DNA from: Paulinella micropora
Lineage: Eukaryota > Cercozoa > Imbricatea > Euglyphida
Assembly (NCBI GenBank): GCA_009731375.1
Contig: BJOX01000151.1
Location: 703,150 to 767,149 of the forward strand
DNA length: 64,000 bases
Direction: 5' to 3'
Shown: positions 19,419 to 30,286 of the stretch, in pieces
Layout of the letters: every line of letters starts with the position of its first letter
Numbering within the stretch: position 1 is the first letter of the stretch
Program-made: the position numbers and the translations under genes
Notes under the pieces: model-generated
Database searches by the model: none
What the model was told of the DNA's origin: nothing
Seen by the model: the letters and a program-made list of their open reading frames with translations, nothing else

Positions 19419-22400
19419 TAGTAGGAAATAAAACTGCTCGTATTTCTGCTAATTGTTTGGTTTGGTCTTGTAATATATTAAGTAAAGTTTTATTTTCTTT
19501 TTCTAAATTAATCACTTTTTCCGTTAAATGTTGAAAAGCACTGACCAATATTGGTATGAAGTCCGTGTATGATATACCTTCAAAGTTTCCATCCCCATCG
19601 TCTGCTTTTATTCCACTTTCAGATACAAATTCTGGAAATATTTTTTTTTACTTAATCCGCAATAAATCCGTGGTTCTTTTTTTCTTTCTTTTCGTCTGCT
19701 TTCAAATAATATGAACAGCAGTTTATTTTCATAAGTTTATCGCAACAATCACCGCAGTCTAATGTTTTAATATCTGATTTTAATCTCCTGTCTGAACCAG
19801 AAGACCAAACATTCGCTCCTGCTGCAATATAAACATATCCATTATTATTTTCACCATTTGACAATGAAGTTGACCAAGCATGTAATCCACCTGTATTCAT
19901 TACTACCTCATAACCTGATGAGTCTCCTGCTTTCATAAATATTTGTGGGTTGGTGGTATTGTTTGGTCTTTTTCTTAATGTTAAAAATCCGCTGGATGCT
20001 GTCGTCATGCTTGTATCACTCTGAGCATAGATTACTCCTGTCCCCTCGCATAAAAATTTAAATCTTGGTTTGTGTTGCTCCCCGTAGCATATATTGAATT
20101 ATAACCAAAACCAACTCCCTGTGTCCCGTTGCTGTGTCTAAATTCAACACCGCCAGAAGATGGACCAAGATTGGCTGAAACATACAATCCTACTGGGGTA
20201 GCATGAGACCCACTTCTTGCTTCTCCTCTTATATCTGCCGTGCTATTAACAACAGATATACCCGCATTTGCTGTTAGTGCCTTTGAAGCAGTAATTCCAG
20301 CATTACAAATTCTAAATAATTCATTTGTGGCACCATAGTAAAATATGTGATTATCAGTTGTAGCATTAACATTGTACATCATTGTGTCTAGTTTAATCCC
20401 AAATCCATTAAAAGCAGTCGTGGAGCCTGTTCCACCATCCCATAAAACTAATTTGTTGTTTGTGTTTGTATATCCTGACCTATCTATGAAAACACTTTTT
20501 CCAGCACCTACTACTATATTGTCGCTTGTTGTTAATGTTGTTGTTGATATACCCGCATTTGCTGTTAATAAGCCCGTTGTGCTACTAATGTCCATTGCGA
20601 CATTAAACGATACAGTATTCCCCACCGTTGCTCCTGATTTGTAATAGAAAACAAGATTAGTGCTTTTTTGTATTAAAAAGTTAGATGTCGCAGAAGATGA
20701 TTTCTATGCCCCTCCCGACACATAAGCATCAAAGCCTAAATTAATATCATTATGAGCATAATTCCACATTTGAAAAACGGGATAGGCATCCGCTGTCGTT
20801 ATTGCCTGTATATGTGGCCCCGCGGGGTCGCTCGCAGTTCCATACAACTCTAAGCCACCAGATGCTCCTACTCCTTTCGTTGTATTGCCTATGATTATTG
20901 GTTTACCTGATGCTGTTGTTATTTTGTCGCTCGTTGTTAATGTTGTTGTAGTCATACCAGCAGTTGCCGTTAATGTAGTTCCCGTTATTGTTCCACCATT
21001 TGTTATGTTGTTTGAATTCATATCCAAAGCACCATAAAACCGCATACCGCCAGCATTGTTAAAACGGACAATGTCAGACGAAGCACTTTTATTATCCAAA
21101 AGTTTTCAAATATAAAGTCCCGCCCCTTTTACATCAGATGCAACATTAGTGAATACATAACCTCCTTGGTTCGCGGTTCCGCTTGTAGCGGTATTTAGAG
21201 TAAATAAGAAATACTGATAATCACCTGATGTCTGTGAAAAGAATATATCTCCTCCATTTTGGTTTAATATCCTCGCCCCATTATATGTTATATCTCCGCC
21301 ATTAATGATANNNNNNNNNNCTCCGCCATTAGTGATAGTTTGATTATTAAAACCAGCATTGTTCGTTAAAGTTAGATATTTATCGTAGTGCTCGCCCCAT
21401 TAAATGTTTTACTTCCTGTTATTGTTTGGTCTCCTGTTAGTTTTACATTTTGCCCGTCCAATGTGTCCGCATACCCTTTTGTCGCTCCGTCCGTCGCTAA
21501 TGTCGGAGTTCCAAGGTTGGCTATTTTGCTACTATTACAATCTAGCCCCGAAGCATTTACCCAACCGACGATTGCCCCATCAATAATAAAACTTATTTTT
21601 TTGGCATTTATTTCAAAGTTATAATTTACGCCCGTGCCCATATCAAGGCATCCGATAGTTCCTATATTGGCTGTTGAGTTAAAAACCACGAATGTTCCTT
21701 TTGTTGTCGCATTCGTTGAATTTCCTGTTATTTCAAGACCACTGCTAAATGTCTTAATTCCTGCTATGGTTTGGTTTCCTGAGGTTTTAACTGCCGAAGT
21801 ATCAAGAACAGAAACATCCACACCATCAACAAGATTCACATTTGATATGCTTTGGTTTCCCATATTTAGTCCTCCCGTCATACTAGCAGTGCCGTCTAAT
21901 CTAAGAAAGGGTGATGCCACATTTCGCCATTGTCCAGTGCTATAAATGAGTAGTTGATTATCTGATGCTGATGTTATAATCACATCGCTATGTGTATCAA
22001 TACTTCCACTCGCCGACACTTTCGCCGTGTTCGTATCGTGCTCTGATAGCCAAGTTGTGATAGACCTGCCATTTAGTTGATTTACATTTGTTATGCTTTG
22101 GCTTTTCATATCAAGACCAGCACTCGCATTTATTATACTGCTAAATGTCTTAATACCCGCTATGGTTTGGTCTCCTGTTAGTTTGATCACTGAACCATCA
22201 ACTGCGAGATTTGCTAGATTAATTCCATTATATGTAGAAGCCCCCGAAATAGCATAACCATTCATATTTAGTGCCCCCGTCATACTAGCAGTGCCGTCTA
22301 ATCTAAGAAAGGGCGGTGTGGTGTTTCTCCATTTCCCTGTGCTATACATAATCAGTTGGTTATCTGCTGGGAAGCCTGATATCATCACATCGCTGTGGCT

Positions 22401-23021
22401 ATCTATACTTCCACTCGCTGACACCTTATTATTATTATCATTATGCTCAAATATCCATTCATCAACACCTTTGTCATTTAGTAAATTAACTTCTGTTATA
22501 TTCTTCCTTCCCATACTAATATTGCATGTTTCATCAACATTTATCGGAAATGTTTTATTTACCCAGTTTATTGAATTATATGTTAGATAACTATTCATCG
22601 CCACTGGTGCTGTAATGACTACATCTGAAAGTGTATCAATTGAACCAAGGGCTGTATTCTTCCATTTGCATTCTACATCGTTGTAAGTTAAGTATTGCCC
22701 GCTTGCTTGTGCGAATATGTTTGTGTCAATCAAATTGTATAAACTGGTTTGGTGCGGATTGGAAGTATTAGAGCGGTGTTGAGTTGAGGCTTTAACCTCG
22801 TCGTTATCCCTAACTCGTTGCTCTGTGTAGTATAAATTTTTTCCTTCTTTATTGTCTGTCGTTGATTTTGTAGATAATCTCGCATCGAATCGGCCGTCAG
22901 TGTAATAAAGATTTACAGGGTCAGCATCTTCTGGCACCCTATCAGTGTTTAAGCCGATAATATTAGTGTTCGTTAAGTCTAAGTTTTTTATGTCCAGTGA
23001 ATCCACCGCAATTTCAGACAA
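19408..23021 (-). pseudogene. tail-fibre-like S74 protein, minus-strand copy, heavily degraded
   Basis: Homologous to the plus-strand copy (shared TPVGLYV, GVEFRHSN, TNQDLNFYARG and the C-terminal LLNILQDQ..QLAEIRAVLFPT). It begins SEIAVDSLDIKNLDL with TTG where ATG is expected. Lesions in order: frameshift near 21375, 10-N gap 21311-21320, in-frame TGA at 21106-21108, TAG at 20704-20706, frameshift near 20035 (one base lost relative to the other copy), and TAA at 19652-19654 inside the S74 domain (GFIAD then VKKIFPEF). The N-terminal half has repeated VKLTGDQTIAGIKTFSS and DTHSDVIIT units. It lacks the discoidin-like insert of the other copy. Confidence 0.7.
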
Positions 23022-23117
23022 GCCTAAGAGCGACTTATATTGGCTCCTTGTATATATTATCTTAATTCAAATTTTATATTTAGGAAAATATACCAACCCA
23101 TAGCAAACAAGTACCAA

Positions 23118-23135
23118 CCTACGGTCGTAGACAGT
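23118..23135 (+). promoter_or_regulatory. start-proximal motif CCTACGGKCRTAGACMGT, copy 1
   Basis: This 18-mer abuts the ATG at 23136. An almost identical sequence abuts the ATG at 25846 on the minus strand. Confidence 0.6.
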
Positions 23136-23666
23136 ATGCCGGGTAAATCTTCGGTAGAAAATCTTAAAATTGCTAATGCGAGGCGAAAGGAAAAGGCTAA
23201 ACAGAGAAAGATTGAAATGGCGAGGGAACTACTTGCTGAGGAAGAGGCTAAGAATGTGAAAGAAATGAACAATGACGAAAAGATAGACCACATCACTAAG
23301 AAGCAGTTGGCAAAGGATATGATTGATGGGCGGGACTGCGGAGCTACGCTCGCAGAAGCGTACGGTGAGATAAGTGAGGAAAGCAGTGAAAGCGATGAAG
23401 AGGTTGAACACGACTTTGTTGATATCGTCGCCCAACGGGTTGCTGGTATGAAACTTAAAGCCAAACAGAAGAAAGTGAAGAAAGTGGCAAAAAAGAAAGT
23501 GGAAGAAGAAAGCGAGGACAGCGAAAGCGAGAGTGAGGAAGAAGAGCCCCAGCCTAAGAAAGGAGGGAAGAAGACTAGCAGTGTTAGTGTCAATGTTTAT
23601 AATCAACAACCCGATAAACCAAAACAAGAAAACAATGATACATCTAAGATATTTTTAAAGTTCTAA
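23136..23666 (+). CDS. acidic/basic coiled-coil protein (176 aa) of the virus-like block
   Basis: The ATG at 23136 is chosen over the longer frame because the shared 18-bp motif abuts it. The protein is highly charged and helical (NARRKEKAKQRKIEMARELL), with an acidic Ser/Glu stretch (SEESSESDEEVEHDF), then Lys-rich and (S/E)n segments and a tail ending IFLKF. There is no enzymatic motif. A DNA- or capsid-binding structural role is possible. It is divergent from the fibre gene. Confidence 0.6.
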   Translation: MPGKSSVENLKIANARRKEKAKQRKIEMARELLAEEEAKNVKEMNNDEKIDHITKKQLAKDMIDGRDCGATLAEAYGEISEESSESDEEVEHDFVDIVAQRVAGMKLKAKQKKVKKVAKKKVEEESEDSESESEEEEPQPKKGGKKTSSVSVNVYNQQPDKPKQENNDTSKIFLKF

Positions 23667-23747
23667 TATATAACTTTATGCACGACTTATTATTTACTCT
23701 TTTATATATCGTGATAAACTACCTTACTTTTTTAGTCGCATACAGCA

Positions 23748-24749
23748 ATGGATCATAAACACAGCAATCCGCAAAATACTGAAACGGAGGCGGAGTCTCC
23801 GCAAGATAAGGAAGAACTTGAAAAAAAGAAAATTGAAGAAGCTTCTGAAATACACCATCAATCTAAGAACCCTAAAAAATGGAATACTATACTAGCACCT
23901 GAGCCTGAACCATTAAGCCAAGTGTTCATTGACCTTATGGATATGTCTAAAATAGCTACTAAGAAAGGAAACAAAAACTACAACTTTGGTTTAGTAATGA
24001 TTGATGTTTATTCTCGTCGTGGTTGGATTGAACCGATCAAAAATAAATCAACTGGCGAAGTATTGGAAGGATTAAAGAAAATGCCGAAACCTAAAAGGAT
24101 TACGTCAGACAACGGCAGTGAATATAAATGTCAAGTTGCTGAATACTTTAAAGACAACGGAATTCAAAATACAACTAACGAAGTTGGTGAACACCGAACT
24201 ATGGGTATAGTAGATAGATTTATTAGAACAATAAGAAATGATTTAAATTTTATGTGGGAAGTTAATGACGATTTTGTTTGGGTTCCTTACATTTATGAAA
24301 TTGTTAATAATTATAATAATACATTCCATAATACAATTAAGGCTACACCTATGGAAGTCTATGAAGGTAAAAAGAAAAACGATCAAGAAATATACAGAGC
24401 TGGCCTCATTAATAAATTTCCTAAGGGCTCAACCGTTAGAAAAGAGCTAGAAAGAACAGTTTTTTCTAAGGGTGATGTGCAATACTCAAAGAAAGTATAT
24501 ACAGTAAAAGGTCGGAAAGGCTTTAAATTAATACTCGGTGAAAACGAACTAGTCAGTCCTCAACAATTATTAAAGTCCAAAATGAACTAACAAGAACCGG
24601 AAGAAGTTAAACCTCAACTAGCCGACAAAGTTAAAGAAGCAACTAAGGAAAAAAAGACAGGCCACTTATTAAAGTCATTGGATATAAAACCGGAAAACAT
24701 TCGTAGTAGTGCACGGATTAAGAAAAAGAAAGAAATAATGGATTTATAA
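23748..24749 (+). CDS. retroviral-type (Polinton-like) integrase with in-frame TAA
   Basis: The ATG at 23748 opens an rve-type DDE core: VFIDLMDMS (first Asp, about residue 63), TSDNGSE (second, about 123) and GIVDRFIRTI (about 153), where Asp stands at the usual third acidic position. The fold continues with a basic C-terminal region (VYTVKGRKGFKL). A TAA at 24588-24590 interrupts the frame, yet 52 further sensible codons of a charged tail (EEVKPQLADKVKEATKEK) follow in the same frame to TAA at 24747-24749. Integrases of this class insert Polintons and virophage-like elements. Readthrough, a point nonsense mutation or simple early termination are all possible. Confidence 0.7.
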
Positions 24750-24833
24750 TAAAGCTAAGTCAAGTTAAATCATTATAGATAGTTTAACAAACAAACTTAT
24801 ACTGAATGATACCAACTACCTGCCGTGAAAGTC

Positions 24834-25291
24834 TTAAGCGACGAGCGTAGAGCGAACGATGCTAACTACCACAGCCTCAATGTCTTTACAATTTACGTAG
24901 ACATCGTACAAGGATGGGCACACAAACATCGTGTCGTCGTTTTTTTTTACCACCCACATCTGTTGCCCAGGAAAAATTCTTTTTGTAGATTTTGATGAGC
25001 CGTGCAGTGCAATTTGGTGCTGATTATCATTTTTCTTTTCTGAATACAATGATAAATTGCCCTTTTCGTCCACTTCAAAAAAAAGATCAAATTCTTGTGG
25101 AGTGTATTTTCCTGACCCTGATGTTCCCGGCGATCCTACATTCAGTTTTTTCATTTTCTTGTCAGCTTCCTTCACGGCTTCATCCTCTTTCTAAATAAAA
25201 TACACACATGAGAAACAAACTACAAGAGAGAGAAAATTACCTTAGGAGGAGTTGCTGGTGCTTCTTCTTCCTTCTTCTTCTTGGGAGGCAT
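24834..25291 (-). CDS. spliced small gene (135 aa) with a 50-nt intron
   Basis: Exon 1 (25291-25241) encodes MPPKKKKEEEAPATPPK and ends AAG|GTAATT. The acceptor TTTATTTAG precedes exon 2 (25190-24834), which starts KEDEAVKEADKK in frame and ends at TAA/TGA near 24834. The intron is 50 nt. After the Lys-rich tail the body is a beta-rich domain (FDLFFEVDEKGNLSLYSEK, QQMWVVKK, FVCPSLYDVYV). No family is recognised. A minus-strand CTATATAAAG at 25359-25368 is a plausible TATA. It may belong to the virus-like block or to the host. Confidence 0.55.
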
Positions 25292-25293
25292 CA

Positions 25294-25334
25294 CCTACAT
25301 AAACACACAGAGGGACAATATGTGTTTATGTAGG
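25294..25334. repeat. 14-bp perfect inverted repeat upstream of the spliced gene
   Basis: CCTACATAAACACA (25294-25307) and its reverse complement (25321-25334) are separated by 13 bases, just before the ATG at 25291. This is a possible operator or 5'-UTR hairpin. Confidence 0.7.
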
Positions 25335-25501
25335 GGTAGTTTAATGTCTTGCCCAGGACTTTATATAGTCAGCTATTTTACCCTTCAACCCTATTTCTGT
25401 ATTTATTATATTTATCCATCAAAGCTATCTCCTTTACATATCAACTCCCTCGCATACTCCTCCTCTCTCAAACTCAATGGTTGCTTCCTAGCTAGAAACA
25501 A

Positions 25502-25846
25502 CTATCCAACAACCTCTCCTCTTTCTTTCTTCTTTCTTCTTCTCTCTTTCTTTCTTTTCATTTTATCTTTATTTTTCTTCTTGTTCTTCTCTTGTTCTAT
25601 CTCAGCCAATCTTTCGTCTATCGCATCCTCTCTCTCTCTCTCTTCAAGCTCTTCTTTTTTCTTAGTTAGTTCTTTTATTTTTTCATTTATCAACTCTATT
25701 TGATTGCTTACTCTCATTTTATCTCTAATTACTTTAGTTTCTGGCTTATCCATATAATATTCTACCCAGTCATTACTGTCTCTTCTTATACTCTCATTAT
25801 CAGAATTATCAGAATAATTATTAAGATTATCAAAATTATCAGACAT
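25502..25846 (-). CDS. basic coiled-coil protein (114 aa) of the virus-like block
   Basis: The ATG ends at 25846, placed by the shared 18-bp motif and a TATA box 29 nt further upstream. The N-terminus is Asn/Asp/Ser-rich. A long charged helix follows (QIELINEKIKELTKKKEELEE), then a Lys/Arg-rich tail. The function is unknown; helix plus basic tail fits a nucleic-acid-binding or scaffold protein. Confidence 0.6.
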   Translation of the reverse strand: MSDNFDNLNNYSDNSDNESIRRDSNDWVEYYMDKPETKVIRDKMRVSNQIELINEKIKELTKKKEELEEREREDAIDERLAEIEQEKNKKKNKDKMKRKKERRRKKKERGEVVG

Positions 25847-25884
25847 ACGGTCTATGCCCGTAGGGTATATATCACTTTTATATA
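25847..25884 (-). promoter_or_regulatory. TATATAAAAG box plus start-proximal motif, copy 2
   Basis: TATATAAAAG occupies 25875-25884, and the CCTACGGGCATAGACCGT motif occupies 25864-25847, directly before the ATG at 25846. Confidence 0.65.
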
Positions 25885-25924
25885 TTTTGCAAGGGGTAAA
25901 ATGGCCTTCTTTCCTCCTGACCAA

Positions 25925-26300
25925 AAAACGACTTTTTGGGCAGGGAGAAAATCTGTAGGTTTATTTTGCAGTTTTCGTGCAAAAAATTACCAGTCGTCAA
26001 TGTTTCGTTCACGGGCTCATTTTCCTTTTTATTTATCCGTTGCCATTTTGTTTTCTATCTAACAGAAACTTCAACAAAAAAGTCAAGAAAAATCGTAAAA
26101 CCCGTTATATTTCTTTTTTCTCAAATTAACAGCTGTGACTGTGTTCAATGTTGAAAAAGGCTACGTGTATCATTTTATTAACCGTTTCCACTTTTTTACG
26201 ACTGTTGCCATTTTGTCCCGTGCGGGCCGGCCGGGGTGTGTCTCTGTGTGGCGGGGGCGTGTATTGAAAAACTTTCCCGAAGTGGCCCCCTATACTACTC
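25925..26300. other. no gene seen
   Basis: AT-rich flank of the virus-like block, then a short GC-rich patch (26215-26290). No coding frame is supported. Confidence 0.5.
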
Positions 26301-26334
26301 ACACACACAAACACACACACACACACACGCATGG

Positions 26335-26367
<33 letters not shown>

Positions 26368-26422
26368 GGCACACACACACACACACACATAACAGACAGA
26401 CAGACAGACAGACAGAAAGAAA
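26301..26422 (+). repeat. (CA)n followed by (CAGA)n microsatellite
   Basis: Interrupted CA dinucleotide repeat 26301-26390, then CAGA units to about 26420. Confidence 0.9.
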
Positions 26423-26522
26423 CGAAAAAGAAAAGGAAAGCAAGCCGTAAAGAACGATAAGTCGAGAGAGGAAATGGCAATTGAATGAGAATGAGGAAAC
26501 GAGGGAGAAAGAAGAAAGAAAG

Positions 26523-26603
26523 AAAGAAAGAAAGAAAGAAGGAGGGAGAAGGAGCTTCATCTCCTACCCAGCTCCTTCTCCCTCCTTCTTTCTTTCTTTC
26601 TTT
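26523..26603. repeat. 34-bp inverted repeat with 13-nt loop, GAAA/TTTC arms
   Basis: The left arm ends GGAGGGAGAAGGAGCT (26556) and the right arm starts at 26570 with its exact complement. The outer parts are GAAA and TTTC tetranucleotides. Confidence 0.8.
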
Positions 26604-26819
26604 ATTTCTAAGTCGAAGGAAGAAAGGAAGGGAAAGAGAGAAAAGGATAACGGGATTGGAAAGAAGGAATAGATATTAGAAAGAACATAAAAAGGAAGAG
26701 ACAGAGAGAGAGAGAGAGAAAACAATAACAAAAGTCATAGAACACTTCGAACGAAAACCAAAGCAATGCAATAGAAGAAAAAGCTGGTGCAGCCCCATAA
26801 TAAAGAGGCAAATAAGAAA

Positions 26820-28754
26820 AAAGCACCTACTATATAAACAATGGAGAGATAACCCAACAACAGAAAACAAACAAGCATACAGGACACAGAGATACAAAGT
26901 CGACAAAATAATACACAAAGCCAAAAAAGACGAAATAATGAAGACGCTAGAAGAAAATAAAAACAACCCAAAAAAACAACATAGAAAACTTAGAGAGTTA
27001 GTACCTAACAACAAACCACCGAGAACGTCGCCAACCACAATACAATACAACAACAAAACATACACAGACCCCATAGAAATAGCAAACGCACTCAACGATC
27101 ATTACATAACAGTAGGCAAAAAAACAAGCAACATCATACCAACAACCGAACATAAACAACAACCAAAAGAGAAAGCGGAAGAAAACAAACAAACACATCC
27201 AAGCTTCAAACTACATAACACAACAGAAGACATTGTAAACAAAACACTTAAAAACATAAACAGAGATAAAGCAGAGGACATATACAAAATAAAACCAACA
27301 CTTATAAAAGACATGCACGCCTTCCTCGCACCTATACTCACCAACCTCTTCAACAAAGCCATAAATGAAAATAAATACCCAGACGCACTCAAAACAACAA
27401 AAGTAATAGAACTATACAAAGCCAGCGACACAAGCATGCCAGCCAACTACAGACCGATATCATTACTACCTATAATAGCTAAAGTATTTGACACAATAAT
27501 AAATAAACAAATAATGGATCACCTAACAAAACACAACATAATATCACATACACAATACGCATTTCGACCTAACTCAAGCACAACCATGACAGTCCAAACC
27601 ATAATAAACCAAATACAAAAACATAAAGACAAAGAAGAGCTAGCACTAGCTCTCTATGTAGACCTCTCGAAAGCATACGATACAGTAGAGCATTCAAAGC
27701 TACTAGACAAACTTCGACGAAATTTTAATTTCAACGAAGGTACAGTCCAGTTCTTTGCATCCTACTTCTCGAACCGCATTCAAGAAGTCCACACACAATA
27801 TGCCAAGTCTCACAAACGCACCATCACACATGGCATCCCGCAAGGCAGCACACTCTCCACCACCTTCTTCCTACTCTACATAAATGACATAATCAATATT
27901 ATACAACAAGGGACAGTATACACATATGCAGACGACACCACACTCATAATAACAGCTAAAAATCCTAAAAACCTACCAGAAAAAACACAAACAGAAATAA
28001 CGAAATTAATAAACTACTTCCACTCTAATAACCAGTACCCAACCCAACAAAAACAACATACACAATTTTCCATAAAACAAAACAAAATATCACAATAACA
28101 ATAAACAACCATACCCTCGAGCAATGCCGACACGCAAAACTCCTAGGCATAACACTACAACATAACCTTAAATATGACCAACATATTAACAACATAATCC
28201 GTAAACTCCAACCCACAATCAACTCATTACTATATGCTAAAAAATATCTAAACATAAAACAAATGAAACAACTATATTATACACACATATATCCACACCT
28301 TATACAAAACATCTCCATCTGGGGGACGCATGACAACAAAAAGAAATATATACAACCACTCATAAAAATACATAAAAAAATAATCAGAGTAATTGCAAAA
28401 ACACATTACCGCGCACATACAAAACCAATCCTAAACCAACTCGAACTGCTTGACATCACCCACCTATACACCCTCCGTGTATGCATAGAAAATCACCCAT
28501 TCACTTACCCTAAAAAACATCTCAACAGACCACTCCACAACAACACCTTTACACCAATCAATATCATACACTCATACAAAACCCGATACTCAACAAAAGG
28601 CAGCCTCTTTGTTAACCATAAAGACCCATACCTCACCAAGATCTTTGCAGATCAATGGAAGTCAATCCCAAAACATATAACAGATGAAACAAAAATCAAA
28701 CCATTCAAGAAAGCACTAACTGCATATCTACTAAAACACCAACAAACATCATAG
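26820..28754 (+). mobile_element. CR1/jockey-type non-LTR retrotransposon, 5'-truncated
   Basis: A coding frame from about 26820 (YKQWRDNPTTENKQAYR) runs into a reverse-transcriptase domain: YRPISLLPI, FRPNSSTTMTVQ, LYVDLSKAYDTVEHSKLL, HGIPQGSTLS and the catalytic YADDTTLI (about 27928). The frame stops at 28096-28098. After about 70 bases another frame gives the conserved C-terminal region (HYRAHTKPILNQLELLDI to 28754). The element therefore has a frameshift and lacks ORF1 and the endonuclease. The coding strand is extremely rich in A and C and poor in G. The 3' end near 28,760-28,980 runs into poly-G/poly-C tracts, with no clear tail. Confidence 0.8.
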
Positions 28755-29102
28755 TACATATAACGTATGCACACACGCGAAGGGGAAAAAAAAAAGATAG
28801 GGGGGGGGGGAAGAGGAGAAGAACACTAGGCTTGCTCCTTTGTCTACTACCTGAAGAAGAACTATCCGAATCAATCGACGTATATGGTCAACCACGCCCA
28901 CTCCCAACTCCCCCCCCCCCCCCTTTCTCTCTTTTACTCTTTTCTGTGAAAAAAGAAAAGAGAGGGGGGGGCCGCCACACATACGACTACACCTTTACAA
29001 TTACATAACCATAACATAGCATAATAATATATATCACCGCGCAACATAATATCTAAGCAAAAAATATTAATTTTAATAACTATAATACAATATCAACAAC
29101 TT
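28755..29102. other. LINE 3' flank with homopolymer tracts, no gene
   Basis: Contains A10, G11 (28800) and C14 (28910) runs and a TCTCTTTT/AAAAGAGA foldback near 28925-28968. No coding frame is supported. Confidence 0.5.
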
Positions 29103-29104
29103 CC

Positions 29105-29172
<68 letters not shown>

Positions 29173-29173
29173 C

Positions 29174-29216
<43 letters not shown>

Positions 29217-29229
29217 GGATGGATAGATT

Positions 29230-29274
<45 letters not shown>

Positions 29275-29367
29275 ATGGATAGATAAATGGATAGATAGGT
29301 AGGTAGGTAGGTAGGTAGGTAGGTAGGTAGATAGATAGGTAGGTAGGTAGGTAGGCAGGTAGGTAGG

Positions 29368-29401
<34 letters not shown>

Positions 29402-29542
29402 CAAATTTTGTCTTACGTTTTGTATTTGTTATGTTTGCAGAGAGCGCTGTGTGTCCTGTGGGAAAACGGTAACCTTGTCTATCTATCTATCTATCTATCT
29501 ATCTGTCTATCTGTCTATCTGTCTGTCTGTCTGTCTGTCTAT
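29103..29542. repeat. (GATA)n/(GGTA)n and (CTAT)n microsatellites around a candidate exon
   Basis: GATA units with GGTA blocks run 29105-29400, then CTAT/CTGT units 29477-29542. The unique 28-nt candidate exon lies between them. Confidence 0.85.
29441..29468 (+). CDS. candidate mini-exon (ERCVSCGKT) of a plus-strand host gene
   Basis: TATGTTTGCAG acceptor, 28 nt encoding ERCVSCGKT (a CxxC knuckle), then the donor ACG|GTAACC. The phase is compatible with the candidate last exon at 40833. No other exon is seen, so the link is tentative. Confidence 0.3.
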
Positions 29543-30036
29543 CCCTTTTAAGTACGAATATTAATTAAATTTAGATTAAGAATATAAGTACGAAGTAATA
29601 AATGATATAACTAAACAACAATATAGTATAATTTATTTTCACTTGGAGTAATATTTTCTCAAATTAAAATTTATAAGTTTTTTAAAAGTTATAAATTACA
29701 AAATTTTAATATTTTCAATTACAATAATAGTATTTTTTACGCAAACACTTTTTAATAAATACTTGTCAGTAGTAAAATAGAAATTATTATTGATTTTGTC
29801 AAACAATTTTTTTTTATTTGTAGATATAAATTATTTTACACACTTTTAATTATATTACACGCATCGGATTGCAACCTGACTGACGAAGTTTTTCTAAGGT
29901 AGTAAGATTTCGTTGCTTAACCCTTTGACAGTATCAAAACTCCAGGGAGTGTTCAACAATCCAGGGAATATCAAAAATTTTGGAAACGTAAAGCTCAATC
30001 CAGACGCTTTCTTTTTGAATGGAAATCACTTCATTC
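29543..30036. other. AT-rich DNA left of the LTR element, no gene seen
   Basis: AT-rich, with no open frame of note. It ends with ATTC (30033-30036), the left target-site duplicate. Confidence 0.6.
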
Positions 30037-30272
30037 TGTAATGCCCCCAACGATAGCTCTAAAAAAGTCGGTAATACAACCAAACACAGTCCTCAAGAAT
30101 GAGAATGATGTCTCGTTGTATTAGCTCAGTGAAACCAAAAAGGAAAACGGCAACAGACCAGGAATAAAATGGCATCAGGTCCAATCCGGACAAATAATAC
30201 TGAAAAACAAGCTGGTGCACCTGTCACCAGGAAAAGGTACTTTTTACCGGCTATCCGGGGGTGATGCCTACA
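30037..30272 (-). repeat. 3' LTR (236 bp)
   Basis: Begins TGTAATGCCC and ends GATGCCTACA on the plus strand. It matches 40416-40651 except for three substitutions. Confidence 0.95.
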
Positions 30273-30286
30273 GTACCCCCTCCCGA
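30273..30286 (-). other. polypurine tract
   Basis: The minus strand reads CGGGAGGGGGTAC immediately before the 3' LTR, as expected for the plus-strand primer site. Confidence 0.65.

Noticed and set aside
23057-23593. 178-codon Ser/Phe-rich minus frame
   Set aside because: Antisense shadow of the charged coiled-coil gene at 23136-23666.
26735-27095. Hydrophobic minus frames opposite the LINE
   Set aside because: Antisense of A/C-rich reverse-transcriptase coding DNA, which gives Cys/Phe/Leu-rich shadows.
29103-29404. CRISPR-like regular repeat
   Set aside because: GATA microsatellite without unique spacers of constant length.
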